Source of the DNA: Lineus longissimus
Taxonomy: Eukaryota > Nemertea > Pilidiophora > Heteronemertea > Lineidae
Reading direction: 5' to 3'
Length of the DNA: 64,000 nucleotides
Assembly: GCF_910592395.1 (NCBI RefSeq)
Contig: NC_088311.1
Location: 12,962,501-13,026,500, forward strand
Below the pieces are notes generated by a model. That model ran no database searches. It was not told where the DNA came from and worked only from the letters and a program-made list of their open reading frames with translations. A program made the position numbers and the translations under genes. Shown here piece by piece: positions 30,795 through 41,971 of the stretch. Every line of letters begins with the position of its first letter. Within the stretch, counting starts at the first letter, position 1.

Positions 30795-31996
30795 AGTAAA
30801 ACAGAACTAAAAGACCCAGGCAAAGTCCAGTCTAATCCAGACAACATCGAACAGTCTAACCCAGACAACATCGAACAGTATCTGAGAGATTTGTACTACA
30901 ATCCTGAAAGTCCTGTGGCTTACAGTTCATTAAGTAAGATATGGAAAAAAGTAAGGGAAGATAGTGTTACTGGTAAAACTAGTAAAACTAGTAAAACTGG
31001 TAACAAGTAAAACTGGTGATCAAGTACAAGGAAGTAAAAGAATTTCTAGACACACTACCAACTCACCAACTACACAAACCGGCCATTTAGAAATTTCCGT
31101 TCCAAAAGACAATGGTATCTTACATCGATCAACAATGGCAAGCAGATCTTGTGGACATGGAAAAATTTGAGAAACAGAAAAAAGGCAAGAGATTCATTTT
31201 GACAGTAATTGACTTATTCAGTCGCTATGCTTGGGCTATGGCCGTTAAGAGCAAGAGAGGAGAAGAAATCAGAGATGCATTTAAAGTGATCTTTGAGGAA
31301 GCTAAACCAACGAAATTCCAATTTGATGAAGGCAATGAGTTCTACAACCAACACTTCAAAAAACTCTTGAGAGAAAACAACATAGAGTGGTTCTCTACAT
31401 TTTCAAGTAAGAAGGCAGCAGTTGTGGAAAGATTCAACAGAACTTTAAAGGATAAAATGTGGAAGTACTTCACCGCAAAGGAAACTGACAAGTGGGTCGA
31501 TGTCCTAGATGAATTGGTGAGCGGGTACAACAACTCATTTCACTCATCAATAGGTATGAAACCAATTGACGCCAGAAAGAGGGAGAATGAAGGAACTGTC
31601 TGGTACAACCTTTACGGTCTTCACCTAAAAGAAACATTTGGTGACCCGAAGTACAAGGTTGGCGACAGTGTCAGAATTTCAAAGTACAAGACTATTTTCG
31701 ATAAAGGTTACTTACCCAATTTCACTGAAGAAGTCTTTCAAGTAAGACAGATCATCTTCACTCATCCTATTGTCTACAAACTTGAAGATTACCAAAAGGA
31801 AGAAATTCAAGGATATTTCTATGAGGAGGAATTATGTTATGTTCCTAATCCTGGCCAAATAGAATACAAGATCAAGAAGATAATGAGGTACAAGACCACT
31901 AAAGGTAAAAAATACGGATTAGTGAAGTGGAAAGGTTACAGTGATAAATTCAATGAATGGTTACCAATTTCAGACATAAAAAGTCTAAAAGCCTAA
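30792..31996 (+). pseudogene. Polinton integrase with chromodomain, broken near N-terminus
   Basis: The start at 30792 opens an N-terminal segment containing a 24-nt tandem duplication (QSNPDNIE twice) that runs to a TAA at 31008. The catalytic part is in a different frame, open from about 31011 but carrying a TAG at about 31088, then continuous to 31996. The frame change lies in a slippage-prone AAAACTAGT/AAAACTGGT repeat (30970-31015). The retroviral-type core has Asp in ADLVDM, Asp in DEGNEFYNQHF and Glu in VERFNRTLKD, and the C-terminus is a chromodomain (YGLVKWKGYSDKFNEWLP). The enzyme would join Polinton ends to target DNA. Two breaks make this copy inactive as written. Confidence 0.9.
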
Positions 31997-32029
31997 AAAA
32001 ACATAATTTAAAAAGATTTTATCCTTTAA

Positions 32030-32219
32030 ATGGAGAGTCAAATAATAGTGAACAACTATCGTACAGTAAATGTTAATTTAGGAACAGGTAAGGAATGTGT
32101 CAAGTGCAATGCATCTAAATTTGAAAGTCAATTTGAAAAGAACAGAAGAGGCAAGTTACTGGACTACTGTAAATTATGTGGTTCCACGTTGACCAAGACA
32201 TGTGGTAAATGTGGAGAAG
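32030..32219 (+). pseudogene. Polinton small zinc-ribbon protein, interrupted near its C-terminus
   Basis: ATG at 32030 in the context TTTAAATGG. About 63 residues with CVKC, CKLC and CGKC pairs, a likely zinc-ribbon fold. At 32219 the frame runs into the 1.58 kb hammerhead-bearing insertion, which is flanked by the 10-bp duplication TGTGGAGAAG. A stop lies three codons or fewer beyond the right-hand duplicate (33809-33814), so the insertion sits at the very end of the gene and may alter only its tail. Role unknown. Confidence 0.6.
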
Positions 32220-32296
32220 TAGAAGTAAAACTGGATACCGTCACTGTAGTTTACAACAATGTCTATCGGTCCCTATTGTTGGGCTGTTGTGTTGCT

Positions 32297-32339
32297 CCAC
32301 CGACGCGCGTTTCTGCCCCTCTAGGCTTCATCAGGGTGG
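32297..32339 (-). ncRNA. Putative type I hammerhead ribozyme, unit 1
   Basis: Read on the minus strand: stem I CCACC, then CTGATGA, a stem II hairpin AGCC-TAGAG-GGGCA, then GAAA, a minimal stem III CGCGC, the cleavage triplet GTC, and GGTGG closing stem I. Core residues CUGAUGA, GAAA and GUC are all present and stem I is a perfect 5 bp. The first stem II position is an A-A mismatch where G-C is usual, which may lower activity. A very short stem III is typical of animal hammerheads that act as dimers in tandem transcripts. Confidence 0.6.
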
Positions 32340-32638
32340 CTGGGGTTGACTTGCATCTGTCTTGTTCGAAGTTCACAGTTTGAATGACATCATGACTCAG
32401 GGGTGGTTTCTCAATGACGTTGTGACGTTATAGACTTTGTTGCGACTCTGTTGTTGAAACATTCTGTTGTAGTCAAGCAGGTGGGCTGTCCAAATGGCAC
32501 ATGTCGAGGAGTACAGGATCAACCGATGATACACACGGACCAGACAATAAAATCGGAATAGTAGAAGTAAAACTGGATACCGTCACTGTAGTTTACAACA
32601 ATGTCTATCGGTCCCTATTGTTGGGCTGTTGTGTTGCT

Positions 32639-32681
32639 CCACCGACGCGCATTTCTGCCCCTCTAGGCTTCATCAGGGTGG
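32639..32681 (-). ncRNA. Putative type I hammerhead ribozyme, unit 2
   Basis: Same motif exactly one period away, with one change in stem III (GAAATGCGCGTC instead of GAAACGCGCGTC), giving a U-G pair next to the core. All invariant core positions are retained. Confidence 0.58.
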
Positions 32682-33821
32682 CTGGGGTTGACTTGCATCT
32701 GTCTTGTTCGAAGTTCACAGTTTGAATGACATCATGACTCAGGGGTGGTTTCTCAATGACGTTGTGACGTTATAGACTTTGTTGCGACTCTGTTGTTGAA
32801 ACATTCTGTTGTAGTCAAGCAGGTGGGCTGTCCAAATGGCACATGTTGAGGAGTACAGGATCAACCGATGATACACACGGACCAGTCACGTTAATCGCTA
32901 TTAGGCGACGTGGTTATCGTCAAAATTTACCAGCACTTCACTTTGAATACAGCTCAACGTGCTAAATTTCGCACCGCGCATGCACAGAAAAACCGAACCC
33001 TGACGATAATTCCCGAGACAAATATGGTCATCGTACGCTGCTGACCAATCACCTCGAGGAGCGGGAGTATACATGTCATTGACGACGGGCTCCACGCTCC
33101 ACAACCAGATCGAACAGTGCGCCGTGAATGCAAGCCGCTGACCTCGGCGACGGAGAGTCAGTAGCCTTCTCTTTGATCTGGCACCGCATCCACTAAATTA
33201 TTTATTTTTAATTGAGCGGCGGCGAATAAGCTGTCCTAATTTCACGTCAATCATCGACACACGCGATGCTTGGATGGGGCTACGCACAACGAAATCAGCG
33301 GCTCTAGTGTTGAGATTGGAATAGGTCTTAAATGCTGGTGACGACGGAGGAAATTGCGCGCGAATTCATTGATTCGTTTGCATGGGTCTGCCGATTTGTG
33401 AGCATGGATACTTATCAGCTGAGCAGGGTCAATCGTCACTGATTATCAAATAGATATTAAAGGCCTACGCAGTCCTTTTCTCTCGTTGGGTCTGCTTGTA
33501 AGCGGTGCAATGTAAGTCTAGCTAAGCGATTTTTTCAGCTTACTTCAGTCTTAGTTGATTGAGGTTGCCGATCAACATGCTACCAGCTTTGTTATCTCCA
33601 AATTTTTGAAGCTCTACGTATTTTATTTATAGTGAGATGATTAAAGATGATATTTTACAACCGAAAAACGGCATTATTCAAGCCTAAACTGCCGCACGCA
33701 TCGGCAGGAAATCTGCGCTCCAGATGCCGGGAAATCACGTCTAAGCCATTCTAGAATTCAAAATTTTCTGGGGGAGGTCCCCTGATTAAATTAAGACCTG
33801 TGGAGAAGGCTGAGTAAGGCC

Positions 33822-34025
33822 ATGAGTGATTCACACATTTCAACAGATGAGTTTACCTTGATTCTCAAAGAAAAGGAAAAATACATTGCCATGAAAAATG
33901 CCATCAGAAAAAAACAGAGGGAGGCAAGTTCATCTGTTGATGTGGAATCTTTAAAGAAGACTTTTTTAGAAAAAGGAAAAAAAATGGCACAAACAGAGAT
34001 TATAGAGAAACTGAAGTCACAGTAA
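33822..34025 (+). CDS. Possible small Polinton coiled-coil protein
   Basis: 67 residues, highly charged (KEKEKYIAMKNAIRKKQRE, LEKGKKMAQTEIIEKLKSQ), predicted helical. ATG at 33822 lies just past the end of the zinc-ribbon gene. No family recognised. The opposite strand of the 3' neighbourhood is also open, so the coding strand is not settled. Confidence 0.35.
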   Translation: MSDSHISTDEFTLILKEKEKYIAMKNAIRKKQREASSSVDVESLKKTFLEKGKKMAQTEIIEKLKSQ

Positions 34026-34190
34026 TTAATCACCACCATTTCGAGCACCGCTCTCCGGACTCTGTCCATTACCACTACTATTATCCTAAACCGTTACCGG
34101 TACCACCAACACCTGATTTACTGGTGTCACCATTACTGGTACCACCATTACCAGGACCAGCATTATTGCCACCAGCACCCCCGATGTATG
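34023..34190 (-). CDS. Possible Gly/Asn/Thr-rich C-terminal gene fragment
   Basis: On the minus strand the sequence reads as Gly-Asn-Gly-Gly-Thr repeats (GAGGNNAGPGNGGTSNGD) with a frame change near 34088, ending in a TAA at about 34023-34025. On the plus strand it reads as a Pro-rich track. It contains one copy of the recurring Polinton motif discussed in the findings (34046-34066). Low-complexity remnant of a Polinton gene, strand uncertain. Confidence 0.3.
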
Positions 34191-34251
34191 TTGAAAATGT
34201 CTGAAAATGTCTGAAAATGTAATTTATTAATTTTTGTTATCCTAAATAGAA

Positions 34252-35309
34252 ATGGTTGATAATGAAATGGCCAGGGCCATTGTGCTCACCTCATGTGGAG
34301 GAAAGATGGATAAAGAGCATGGTCTTGTGTCATGTAGTGTTAGGTTTGATGTAGGTCCAAGCAATTACAATTTCCCCAAAATGGCCAATTTACAGTACAT
34401 TCGACCTCTGTGACCTTGAAAAGTAGGTCAAATCAAAGAAGACCCGGGTGACACATTGAATGGTTGTTAGAATTAGATGTACCTATGATATAAAATTGGT
34501 GCCAATCGGGCAAGTCATTACTAGGAATAATGGCATTTTGAAGAATTTAGGATTTGGCCCCCTCCCTGGAGGCCAAACGGCAAATCAGATCGCACCAAAC
34601 TTCGGTACCTGAGATCACCTGACCAAGGGGTACATGTGTACTTAATTTGTGATCAATAGTCATTGCAGTTAAGAAACGTGCCATAGTTACGGCCCGACGG
34701 CGAATTTACGCCATTTGACCTCTGTGACCTTGACAAGAAGGTCAAATTAAAAACCTGTGTGACATATACTGTATGGTGGTTAGATGTACCCATGATATCA
34801 AATTGGTGGCAATCGGGCAAGAAGTTAAGGAATAATCACATTTTTAAGGTTTTTGGATTTTGCCCCCTGGTGGTCAAGTGGTGAATCATATTGGACCAAA
34901 CTTCGGTCCCTGAGATCACCTGACTAAGGGGTAAATGTGTACCAAATTTGGTATCAATAGTCATTGCAGTTTAGAAACGTGCCATCATTACATCCTAACG
35001 GCCAATTTACACCATTTGACCTCTGTGACCTTGAAAAGGAGGTCAAATCAAAAACCCGGAGGATATATGATGCACCTTTGCTAGAAGTACCTACCATATT
35101 TTTTTCAAAATTTCCCGACTACTATTAAGGGAGATATTGCATATTTTCACTTTTAACGTTTGGCCCCCTGGTGGCCGAACCATAAAACGAATCGGACCGA
35201 AACTTGGTCTCCCAGGTGTCATTACATAAGGGTACATGTGTACCAAGTTTCAACTCAATAGCTCTAACAGTTACGAAACGTGCCCTGCTAACGGACGACG
35301 GACGACGAC

Positions 35310-35368
<59 letters not shown>

Positions 35369-38300
35369 CGACAGACGACGGACGCCACGGTATGGGATAA
35401 GCTCACCTCTGCTAAGAGGTGAGCTAAAAATGAGAAAATACATTGTTCAACATGTAACAAGGATATATCATACAGCAATCATTCAGCACATAGAAAAACC
35501 AAAGGGCATCAAAGAGTGAAAGACAATCAAAGAATGAAAGACAATCAAATGGAGTTATCAAGCCAGTCAGACTCGAGTTCTCGTTCACTGTGTTTACCTA
35601 ACCCTATTCTACTACAAGGTACCAAGAAACTTGAATTCGAGGCTAAGGAATTGGAGAGCATAAAGAATGTGAAGGATATCGAAGAGGTAAAAGAATTTGG
35701 TAAACCAGTTGTTACCATTCGTCTGAAAATTAGCAAACCGGCAAAACACGTTTTCGAGTACAGAGGTAAACTGGAAGAAATTCTCTTCAAGCTAACTGAT
35801 TACCATCATAAAATAAGTATTTCAGTTAAAGCTGAATTTGACAGGTCTGGCGAAAAGGTTATCTATCCTATTCAATCTCCAATGGAAAGCATAATTTCAA
35901 GAAACCAGACAATTAATGCCCTAAACAGTCAATTGAACTACATAAAGGCCGCAATTGAGGAACGATACTTCGAAGGAAGCGGCCTGAGTTTAAATGAAAT
36001 CAAGTCGTGCGATCTCACGATATGTTCCTACAAGAAATGTAAAGGCGGTCACTACACTAGTTTACCATTCCGAACTAAAGCTGTCATTAATGTGAAATCA
36101 AATGATGAAAAATGTTTTCTATGGAGTCTTTTGGCCGCCAAATACAAAAACGACAGAAACGTCACTGAAATCTATCCCAACATGGACTTTCAAAACGAGG
36201 AAAGCTCGATAATGGTGCCACCAATAAAGATCAAATCATTTCCTGTGTGTGTTCAAAAGGATATCCCTAAGATCGAACAAGACAACAATCTCAAGATTAA
36301 TGTTTTCAAGTTAGAGAACGAATTGGCTAAAAGCATTTATGCCGCAAAGCTGGAACCACTCTACCTCTCTAAGAACCATGATGATGATGATGTTATCGAT
36401 CTGTTGTATTTCAAGGGTCATTTCATGTACATAAGAGACATAAATCTATTCTTCAAGACTGAGAGGAATAGTGTATTCATTTGTAGGAGATGCATGAATT
36501 ACTTTTACAAGAAATCTACACTAGAAAGACATAAATTGAAATGTGGAAAACACGATTACTGTAAGATCAGTCTTCCTAAACCGAATAGTAAATGGTCACA
36601 ACTTAAGTTTGAAAAGCACTCATTCAAGAACAGAGTTCCCTTTGTAATCTATGCTGATTTCAAAGCGATAAGCACAACAGTCAATGGTAATACAAATCGG
36701 ACAGAGTTTAGAGAGAACTCAGTGAATGATCAGTGCTCAAATGATACCGGTGTCACTAAAAAACTATTCAAACAGATTGCGTCAGCAGTTGGAGTTTACG
36801 TTCACTCTGACTATCCACAAATCTACGCCAGTGAGTATCTCTGTCACAGAGGTGCTGATGTAGTTGACGTTTTCTGTAACTGGTTACTCAGAATGGAAGA
36901 GACGTTCTCAACTCTACTGAAATGCAACATTCCTCTCATCATGACAAACGAAGATTTGGTGAGATATCCCCAAGAAACAAACTGTTACTACTGCAATGAA
37001 TTTTTAGGTGATGACAGAGTTCAAGATCACAATCACTACAATGGAAAATACAGAGGTGCTGCTCACAACGCTTGCAACTTGAACGAGAAGAAAGCCATGT
37101 TCGTTCCAGTATTTTTTCACAATCTCAGTAATTACGATGCTCACCTATTCATCAGAGAATTGATGTCTAGGTCACAAAAGAAACTGAAGCTTCTTGCTAA
37201 AACCGCAGAAGAGTACATTTCATTTGAGTTAGGTTGTTTTAAATTTTTAGACTCTTACAGATTCTTACAGTCTGGATTGGACAACATCACCAAATCGATG
37301 GAAGATGGTGACTTTAAGATAACAAGACAGTCTTACCCCAATCCTGACGATTTTAAACTATTGAGGAAGAAAGGATCGGTGCCTTATTCATTTTACACGT
37401 CACATGAAAGTTACAGTGTTACTCACTTAGAGAAGTCTATGTTCTTTGATGAATTGAAGAATGAAATGGCGGATGATTCAGTTTACCTAAAAGCCAAAGA
37501 CATATGGGATCATTCCAAGATCAGAAATCATGGAGAGTTCATCGACCTGTACCTCAAAACAGATGTTCTTTTGTTAGCTGATTTATTCGAGAAATTCAGG
37601 GACGTAAATTTAAACAATTTCCGGATCGATCCTTGTCACTGCTATTCAGCGCCTGGCTTGACCTGGTTAGCCAGATTGAAACACACAGACATAAATCTCG
37701 AACTTCTTACCGATACCGATATCCTACTTACTTTTGAAAAGGCAATAAGAGGTGGAATTTCAGGTGTTATGGGAACAAGACATGTCAAGGCAGATGAACA
37801 CCATAAACTACTCTACATAGACGCAAATAATCTCTATGGCTGGGCAATGATGGAAAGTCAGCCTTACGGCAGTTTTCAAATGTTTGACGATACCATGATC
37901 AAAGCAAACATAACTTATCAGACGATCATGTCAATTCCTAAAGACAGTAAAGTAGGATATCTTTTCGAAGTAGATTTGGCTTACCCAGAGGAAATCAAGT
38001 TCAAGTCAAAGAACTTTCCATTCTGTCCAGAATCTCTTTTCATAGACGACGACGAATTAAGCCCTTACCAGAAAGGGTTACTTGGTGATGAGAAGAGGTC
38101 AAGGGTAGAAAAATTGATCCTCACACAGAAGGACAAGACCAACTACATCGTGCATTACAGACTTTTACAGTTTTACTTAAAGCAAGGAATGATACTAAAA
38201 AAGGTCCATTCTTTCATCAGTTTCAAACAATCAAAGTGGTTGAAATCATACATCGACTTCAACACTAAAAAGAGGATGGTTTCTACTACTGATTTCGAGA

Positions 38301-39145
38301 AAGATTACTTCAAATTAATGAACAATGCTTTCTACGGAAAGACATGTGAAAACGTAAGGAACAGGGTAGAAATTGAACTGGTGACAGATGGAGAAAGTGC
38401 CAAGAACTTCATGGCAAGTCCCAGGTTTTCATCGATTAACATCTTTGACGAAAGTAGCGCGGCAATTTGCATGAGGAAAACATCAATAAAGTTTAACAAG
38501 CCAATCTACATAGGAGCTGCAGTACTGGAGTTGTCAAAGCTGCTGATGTATGAATTCTACTACAACATACTTCAACCTTACTTTGGTGAGAAAAACCTAG
38601 AACTTCTTTATTTTGACACGGATTCTTTCGTTTTAAAGATCAAAACAGACGATTTAACAGCAGACCTCAAAGGGTTAAAGGATCACTTCGACTTCAGTAA
38701 TTACCAAAAGGATCATCCTCTTTACGACACTAGCAAGAAGAAAGTGCCAGGTCACTTTAAGGATGAGCTGGGAGGAGACGAAATGATAGAATTCATTTCC
38801 TTGAGGAGTAAGATGTATGCGTACAGAACCAAGACTATGTCTGGAGAGCAAGGCTCGACTAAAAATTCAGAAACAAAGAAATTGAAGGGAATCGCTAAGA
38901 ATGTAGTGAATAAGTCTATTACATTTGATGACTACGTTAATTGTCTTGAAAACACTACGACTTTTAATCACAAAATGCGTCATCTGAGGTCAGAAAAGCA
39001 TCAAATGTATCTGGAAGAGATTGACAAGAAAAGCTTAAGTCCTTTCGATGATAAGCGTTTCATCTTAGAGGATGGAATCTTTACATTGCCTTTTGGTATG
39101 TACCATGAAAAATACATTGATTACAGTGATTTAATTAATGTTTAA
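34252..39145 (+). CDS. Polinton protein-primed DNA polymerase B, N-terminus interrupted
   Basis: The ATG at 34252 (CTAAATAGAAATGG context) is separated from the rest by a 1163-bp repeat element flanked by AATGA; from 35429 the frame is open to 39145 (about 1236 codons). A Cys2-His2-like zinc finger lies directly after the insertion (35443-35500). Exonuclease segments: YADFKAI (about 36650), NLSNYDAHLF (about 37120) and YLKTDVLLL (about 37553). A Cys/His-rich HNH-like block (CYYC ... DHNHYNG ... HNACN) precedes exo II. Polymerase motifs: A YIDANNLYGWAM (about 37815), B NNAFYGKTC (about 38325), C YFDTDSF (about 38610). The first exonuclease acid pair is Asp-Phe-Lys where Asp-Phe-Glu is usual. 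The polymerase replicates the element from a protein primer. The catalytic region is intact. Confidence 0.93.
34266..35428 (+). repeat. Terminal-hairpin repeat element, subfamily A, copy 2
   Basis: 1163 bp, nearly identical to 11123-12255 but with a longer (GAC/AAC)n run (35293-35385). AATGA flanks both sides (34261-34265 and 35429-35433). It lies between the start codon and the zinc finger of polymerase B. Arg-rich or Thr-rich open frames in the trinucleotide run are artefacts. Confidence 0.93.
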
Positions 39146-39192
39146 CCTTAATGAATGTTTAACCTTAATGAATGTTTAACTAATTAAATAGA
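39130..39192 (+). repeat. Short tandem repeat and start-proximal motif
   Basis: AATGTTTAACCTT (followed by AATG) recurs three times at 39136-39180, ending the polymerase gene. It leads into TTAAATAGAAATGG, the same start context as polymerase B. Confidence 0.6.
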
Positions 39193-39193
39193 A

Positions 39194-40092
39194 ATGGACT
39201 TCATAATTTTTTAGAATGAATGCGATGAAGCCATATTTGAGCTTAACTTAACAGACCCATTGAACATAAAATCGATCACTTTGAAAACGATAGCGCTTTA
39301 CAACTCGTGGTGGGCAAGAGATATGGTACCAGCGCGTGCCCAAGTATTCATGTTTCTTTACGAAGAGTTTAAGCTTAAAAAACCACGGAATGCAACCATA
39401 ATGGAACAGTGCATTGAAGACATTAACCATACACCCGGTGCGACGCCAGATGAATTTTGTTTGAATTTTTTAGATAACTCATCTATTAGAACAATGATAA
39501 AAAAAGACAATCTACATTTCCACACTCTCGACATTTTAGTTTAAGTTCGTTTTGTGAGGAATGGCAAACATACATAAAAGAAAATGGAATAAACCATGTT
39601 AAAATTTACTGTGACAAAAATTGTCTAGTCCTTGAACTTACCGAGGACAAATACTTTGACCTTGATATCATATTTCCTGATGTTGCAAATGATACACCAG
39701 CTGGCAAAACATTCTCCTCACACATTGGCCATGTGGTAAATGAATGGTTCGGCTTTAAACAAGATGCGTTCATCAAGAAAGGAAAATACTACTCCGCCAA
39801 GCCACTTAACTTTTACAGAACAGAATTATTCTTAAGATCAAATTTGGTTGACAAAGCTAAGACCCTCTACAACAATAAACCTTCTGACATTTTATGTATC
39901 GTTCCTGTTGAAGATGGTGATCAGGTACGATACCAGAGATATGAACTCAATTGTAAGAAAATAGTGAACAAAAAATGTACAAATCAAGTCAAATTTGAAA
40001 TCACTGATGAGAATGGTAAAATAGTTAATTTCAGAGGTAGCTCAGTTACTTTAAATTTTTCACTTGAAACTAAGAATAGTGTGTTTGAATAA
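39194..40092 (+). pseudogene. Polinton structural-like protein, frameshifted
   Basis: The best start is ATG 39194, seven codons before a TAG in the same frame (39212-39214). The frame then runs to TAA at 39542-39544, and a second frame is open from about 39530 to 40092. The N-terminal part has the LTDPLNIKSITLKTIALYNSW pattern (39239-39310) that resembles the conserved start of Polinton and virophage structural proteins; the C-terminal half is beta-rich and unassigned. There is one early stop, near a T6 tract, and one frameshift. A capsid-associated role is inference. Confidence 0.5.
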
Positions 40093-40118
40093 TTCTTGCT
40101 GTATCACTTGAATAAATT

Positions 40119-40631
40119 CTACTCCATTAAACTAAGATTACATGTTTTAGGAGTTGTGTAACAGTTATCTTTCCCTTCTGGTTTACTACCTTCTTGTTTA
40201 CTAACTTTTAATTTGTATCCTTCTGGTTTACTACCTACTAGTACTTTCTTGTTAGTTTTAATCTTAGGATAGCAGTAAATGATGACTGCAAAACCAAATG
40301 CAGCTAAAATGACATACAGTGTTGTATTCCTGGAACTTCCAGTATTTGTGGTAACCTCAGGCACTGCTCTTTGGACTTTGACCGAATTGATACCAGTACT
40401 TTCAGTATTTTCAGTACTTTCAGTATTTTCATCTTCTTTCCTGGGTTCATCGTCTTTCCCAGTAAACCTCTCCTTTTTTGACTTCTTGAATTCCTGAGAT
40501 CTTTTACCTAATTCTCGAGACCATGCAATTTGTTTTTCTGTTCTTGCTCTCTTAATGGGCTTTTCACTGTCCGTCACTCGAGCTATGCTCTCAGTCTCTG
40601 CTCTCTGGACTTTGTCGTGATCCACTTCCAT
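40119..40631 (-). CDS. Polinton single-pass membrane protein
   Basis: 170 residues. The N-terminal 90 residues are charged and basic (KRARTEKQIAWSRELGKRSQ, KKSKKERF) with a TES/TEN repeat, then a membrane helix TLYVILAAFGFAVIIYCYP, then a repeated SKPEG/SKQEG tail with basic residues. Two KVQRA motifs occur, near the N-terminus and before the helix. No named family. The start overlaps the 3' end of the next minus-strand gene by about 40 bp. Confidence 0.6.
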   Translation of the reverse strand: MEVDHDKVQRAETESIARVTDSEKPIKRARTEKQIAWSRELGKRSQEFKKSKKERFTGKDDEPRKEDENTESTENTESTGINSVKVQRAVPEVTTNTGSSRNTTLYVILAAFGFAVIIYCYPKIKTNKKVLVGSKPEGYKLKVSKQEGSKPEGKDNCYTTPKTCNLSLME

Positions 40632-40983
40632 TGAATCTTATGAAATTTTCATTTTCACTAGCAGATTTTGTTTCTTGGCAATGTCCTAAAGTGATCAGTG
40701 TTGATGAGGCAAGAGCAGTTAGTGCGCCCATTCTCAAACTCAACCATCCTAACCATCTGTCCAATTCATTGGTAACAATGTAATCATTTCTTAGGTCTTC
40801 GTACAGCTGGTCCTCGTCGTCAACAGGCAAGAAAAACTTTGTTAATTTAGTGTAAGTTTTTAAGACTGTCTTACCCAATGAATCGTTAAGTCTGGCAGCC
40901 ATCTCTGTCTGGTAGATTCTATGGTGTTTCAGTACTTCCTTCTCATTCATTGCGTCTAAGTCATTAAATGTAACCTGTTCATT
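40591..40983 (-). pseudogene. C-terminal part of Polinton gene split by LINE
   Basis: The minus-strand frame is open from the LINE target duplication (40972-40983) to the stop at 40591 and is in the same frame as 47010-47414 across the LINE. It encodes an N-terminal helical segment (LKHHRIYQTEMAARLNDSLG) and a hydrophobic patch (LSLRMGALTALASSTLITLG). ATG 40950 could serve as an internal start. Function unknown. Confidence 0.55.
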
Positions 40984-41098
40984 GGGAGATTGGGAACATG
41001 GCCGCCACCTGTAGTAAGCAGACCCAAGAGCTCCAGAAAATGTAGAAAGTCACAGACTCTGCAAACAGCTAGGCAGCCCATTCTTGGTAAATGGATAC

Positions 41099-41971
41099 AT
41101 GAGGATGTCAGGATCAGACCAGGCTACAAGTAAAACACCAGTTGAAAGGTTATACTCAATTTTCACCAAGAAAAGAGATCGCCCTCTAAGTTCAGGTGGA
41201 TCAAGTTCAGGAGGGACCGTCTCACAGGTGAAAAAAATTGCAAAAATTCAAGGTGAGGAATTAGAGACGGTGAAAATGGATTTGCTTGGTGAATTTGAGG
41301 AGGAGTCTCAGGATTCTTGTACTGGTAAAGCATTGAAAGACTTTGACTCCAAAATGGAAACGTGTTTCAAGGAGTTTAAGGAACAAATACGTGCCTATCT
41401 GAAAAATGTGATAGAAGAAATGAATGGAAAAATAAATGAACTGGACACACGTGTGAAAGTTTTAGAAACTGAGTTAGACAAAAGTAAAGGATACATTAGC
41501 CCAAAAGAAACAAAGAAGGAGCTCAACAGACAGGCCCAGTACTCAAGAAAGGACAATGCTCGAATGTTCAATGTAAAGGAGGAGAAAGACGAGGACGTAA
41601 AGCAGGTAGTTTGTAACATCATAAGGAGGAAACTTAAGATCGAGATTTCCCCTGCTGACGTATCTGCTGCCCACAGACTGCCGAAATCCAAGAAGTCCAT
41701 GACGCAAAAGTATAAGCCCATCATAATTCGGTTCAAAGACAGGGGGCTCAGGCACTCTGTTTTGTCGAATAGGAAGCAGCTGAAGGGGTCCGGAATATCG
41801 ATTGCAGAAGACATGACTCGAGATAACGTTTCCTTAGTGCGCCAAGCAGAGGAGTCGGGGCTGTTCGAGGCTGTGTGGTTCACCAATGGAAAAGTCAGGG
41901 CAAAAGATAAAAATGGGAAAATTCACACCCTAGACCTTTTTGATGACTTTAAACAGATAATCAAGCAGTAA
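41099..41971 (+). CDS. LINE ORF1, L1-type RNA-binding protein
   Basis: About 290 residues. A Ser-rich start, a long coiled coil (about residues 60-150, heptads around MNGKINELDTRVKVLETEL), then an RRM-like block (SRKDNARMFNVKEE, DVSAAHRLPK, PIIIRFKDRGLRHSVLSNRK) and a C-terminal domain with AEESGLFEAVWFTNGKVRAK. This is the trimeric coiled coil, RRM and CTD layout of L1-type ORF1p, an RNA chaperone. The ATG at 41099 is preferred over an upstream TTG. Confidence 0.88.
   Translation: MRMSGSDQATSKTPVERLYSIFTKKRDRPLSSGGSSSGGTVSQVKKIAKIQGEELETVKMDLLGEFEEESQDSCTGKALKDFDSKMETCFKEFKEQIRAYLKNVIEEMNGKINELDTRVKVLETELDKSKGYISPKETKKELNRQAQYSRKDNARMFNVKEEKDEDVKQVVCNIIRRKLKIEISPADVSAAHRLPKSKKSMTQKYKPIIIRFKDRGLRHSVLSNRKQLKGSGISIAEDMTRDNVSLVRQAEESGLFEAVWFTNGKVRAKDKNGKIHTLDLFDDFKQIIKQ

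Larger units (their letters stand above)
32219..32886. repeat. Tandem duplication, 342-bp period
   Basis: Two head-to-tail units starting GTAGAAGTAAAACTGGATAC at 32219 and 32561, nearly identical; the second stops about 16 bp short. Among the few differences are G/A at 32309/32651 and C/T in the ATGTCGAGG/ATGTTGAGG stretch. Confidence 0.95.
32220..33798 (-). mobile_element. Retrozyme/Penelope-like element with tandem hammerhead units
   Basis: A 1579-bp insertion flanked by TGTGGAGAAG (32210-32219 and 33799-33808). Its left portion is a tandem duplication with a 342-bp period (full unit 32219-32560, second unit to about 32886), and each unit has a hammerhead-like motif on the minus strand. 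The remaining 0.9 kb (32887-33798) is GC-richer and codes for nothing I recognise. Tandem hammerhead units are known from retrozymes and from the terminal repeats of Penelope-like elements. No reverse transcriptase or GIY-YIG domain is present, so the copy is non-autonomous or truncated. Confidence 0.65.
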
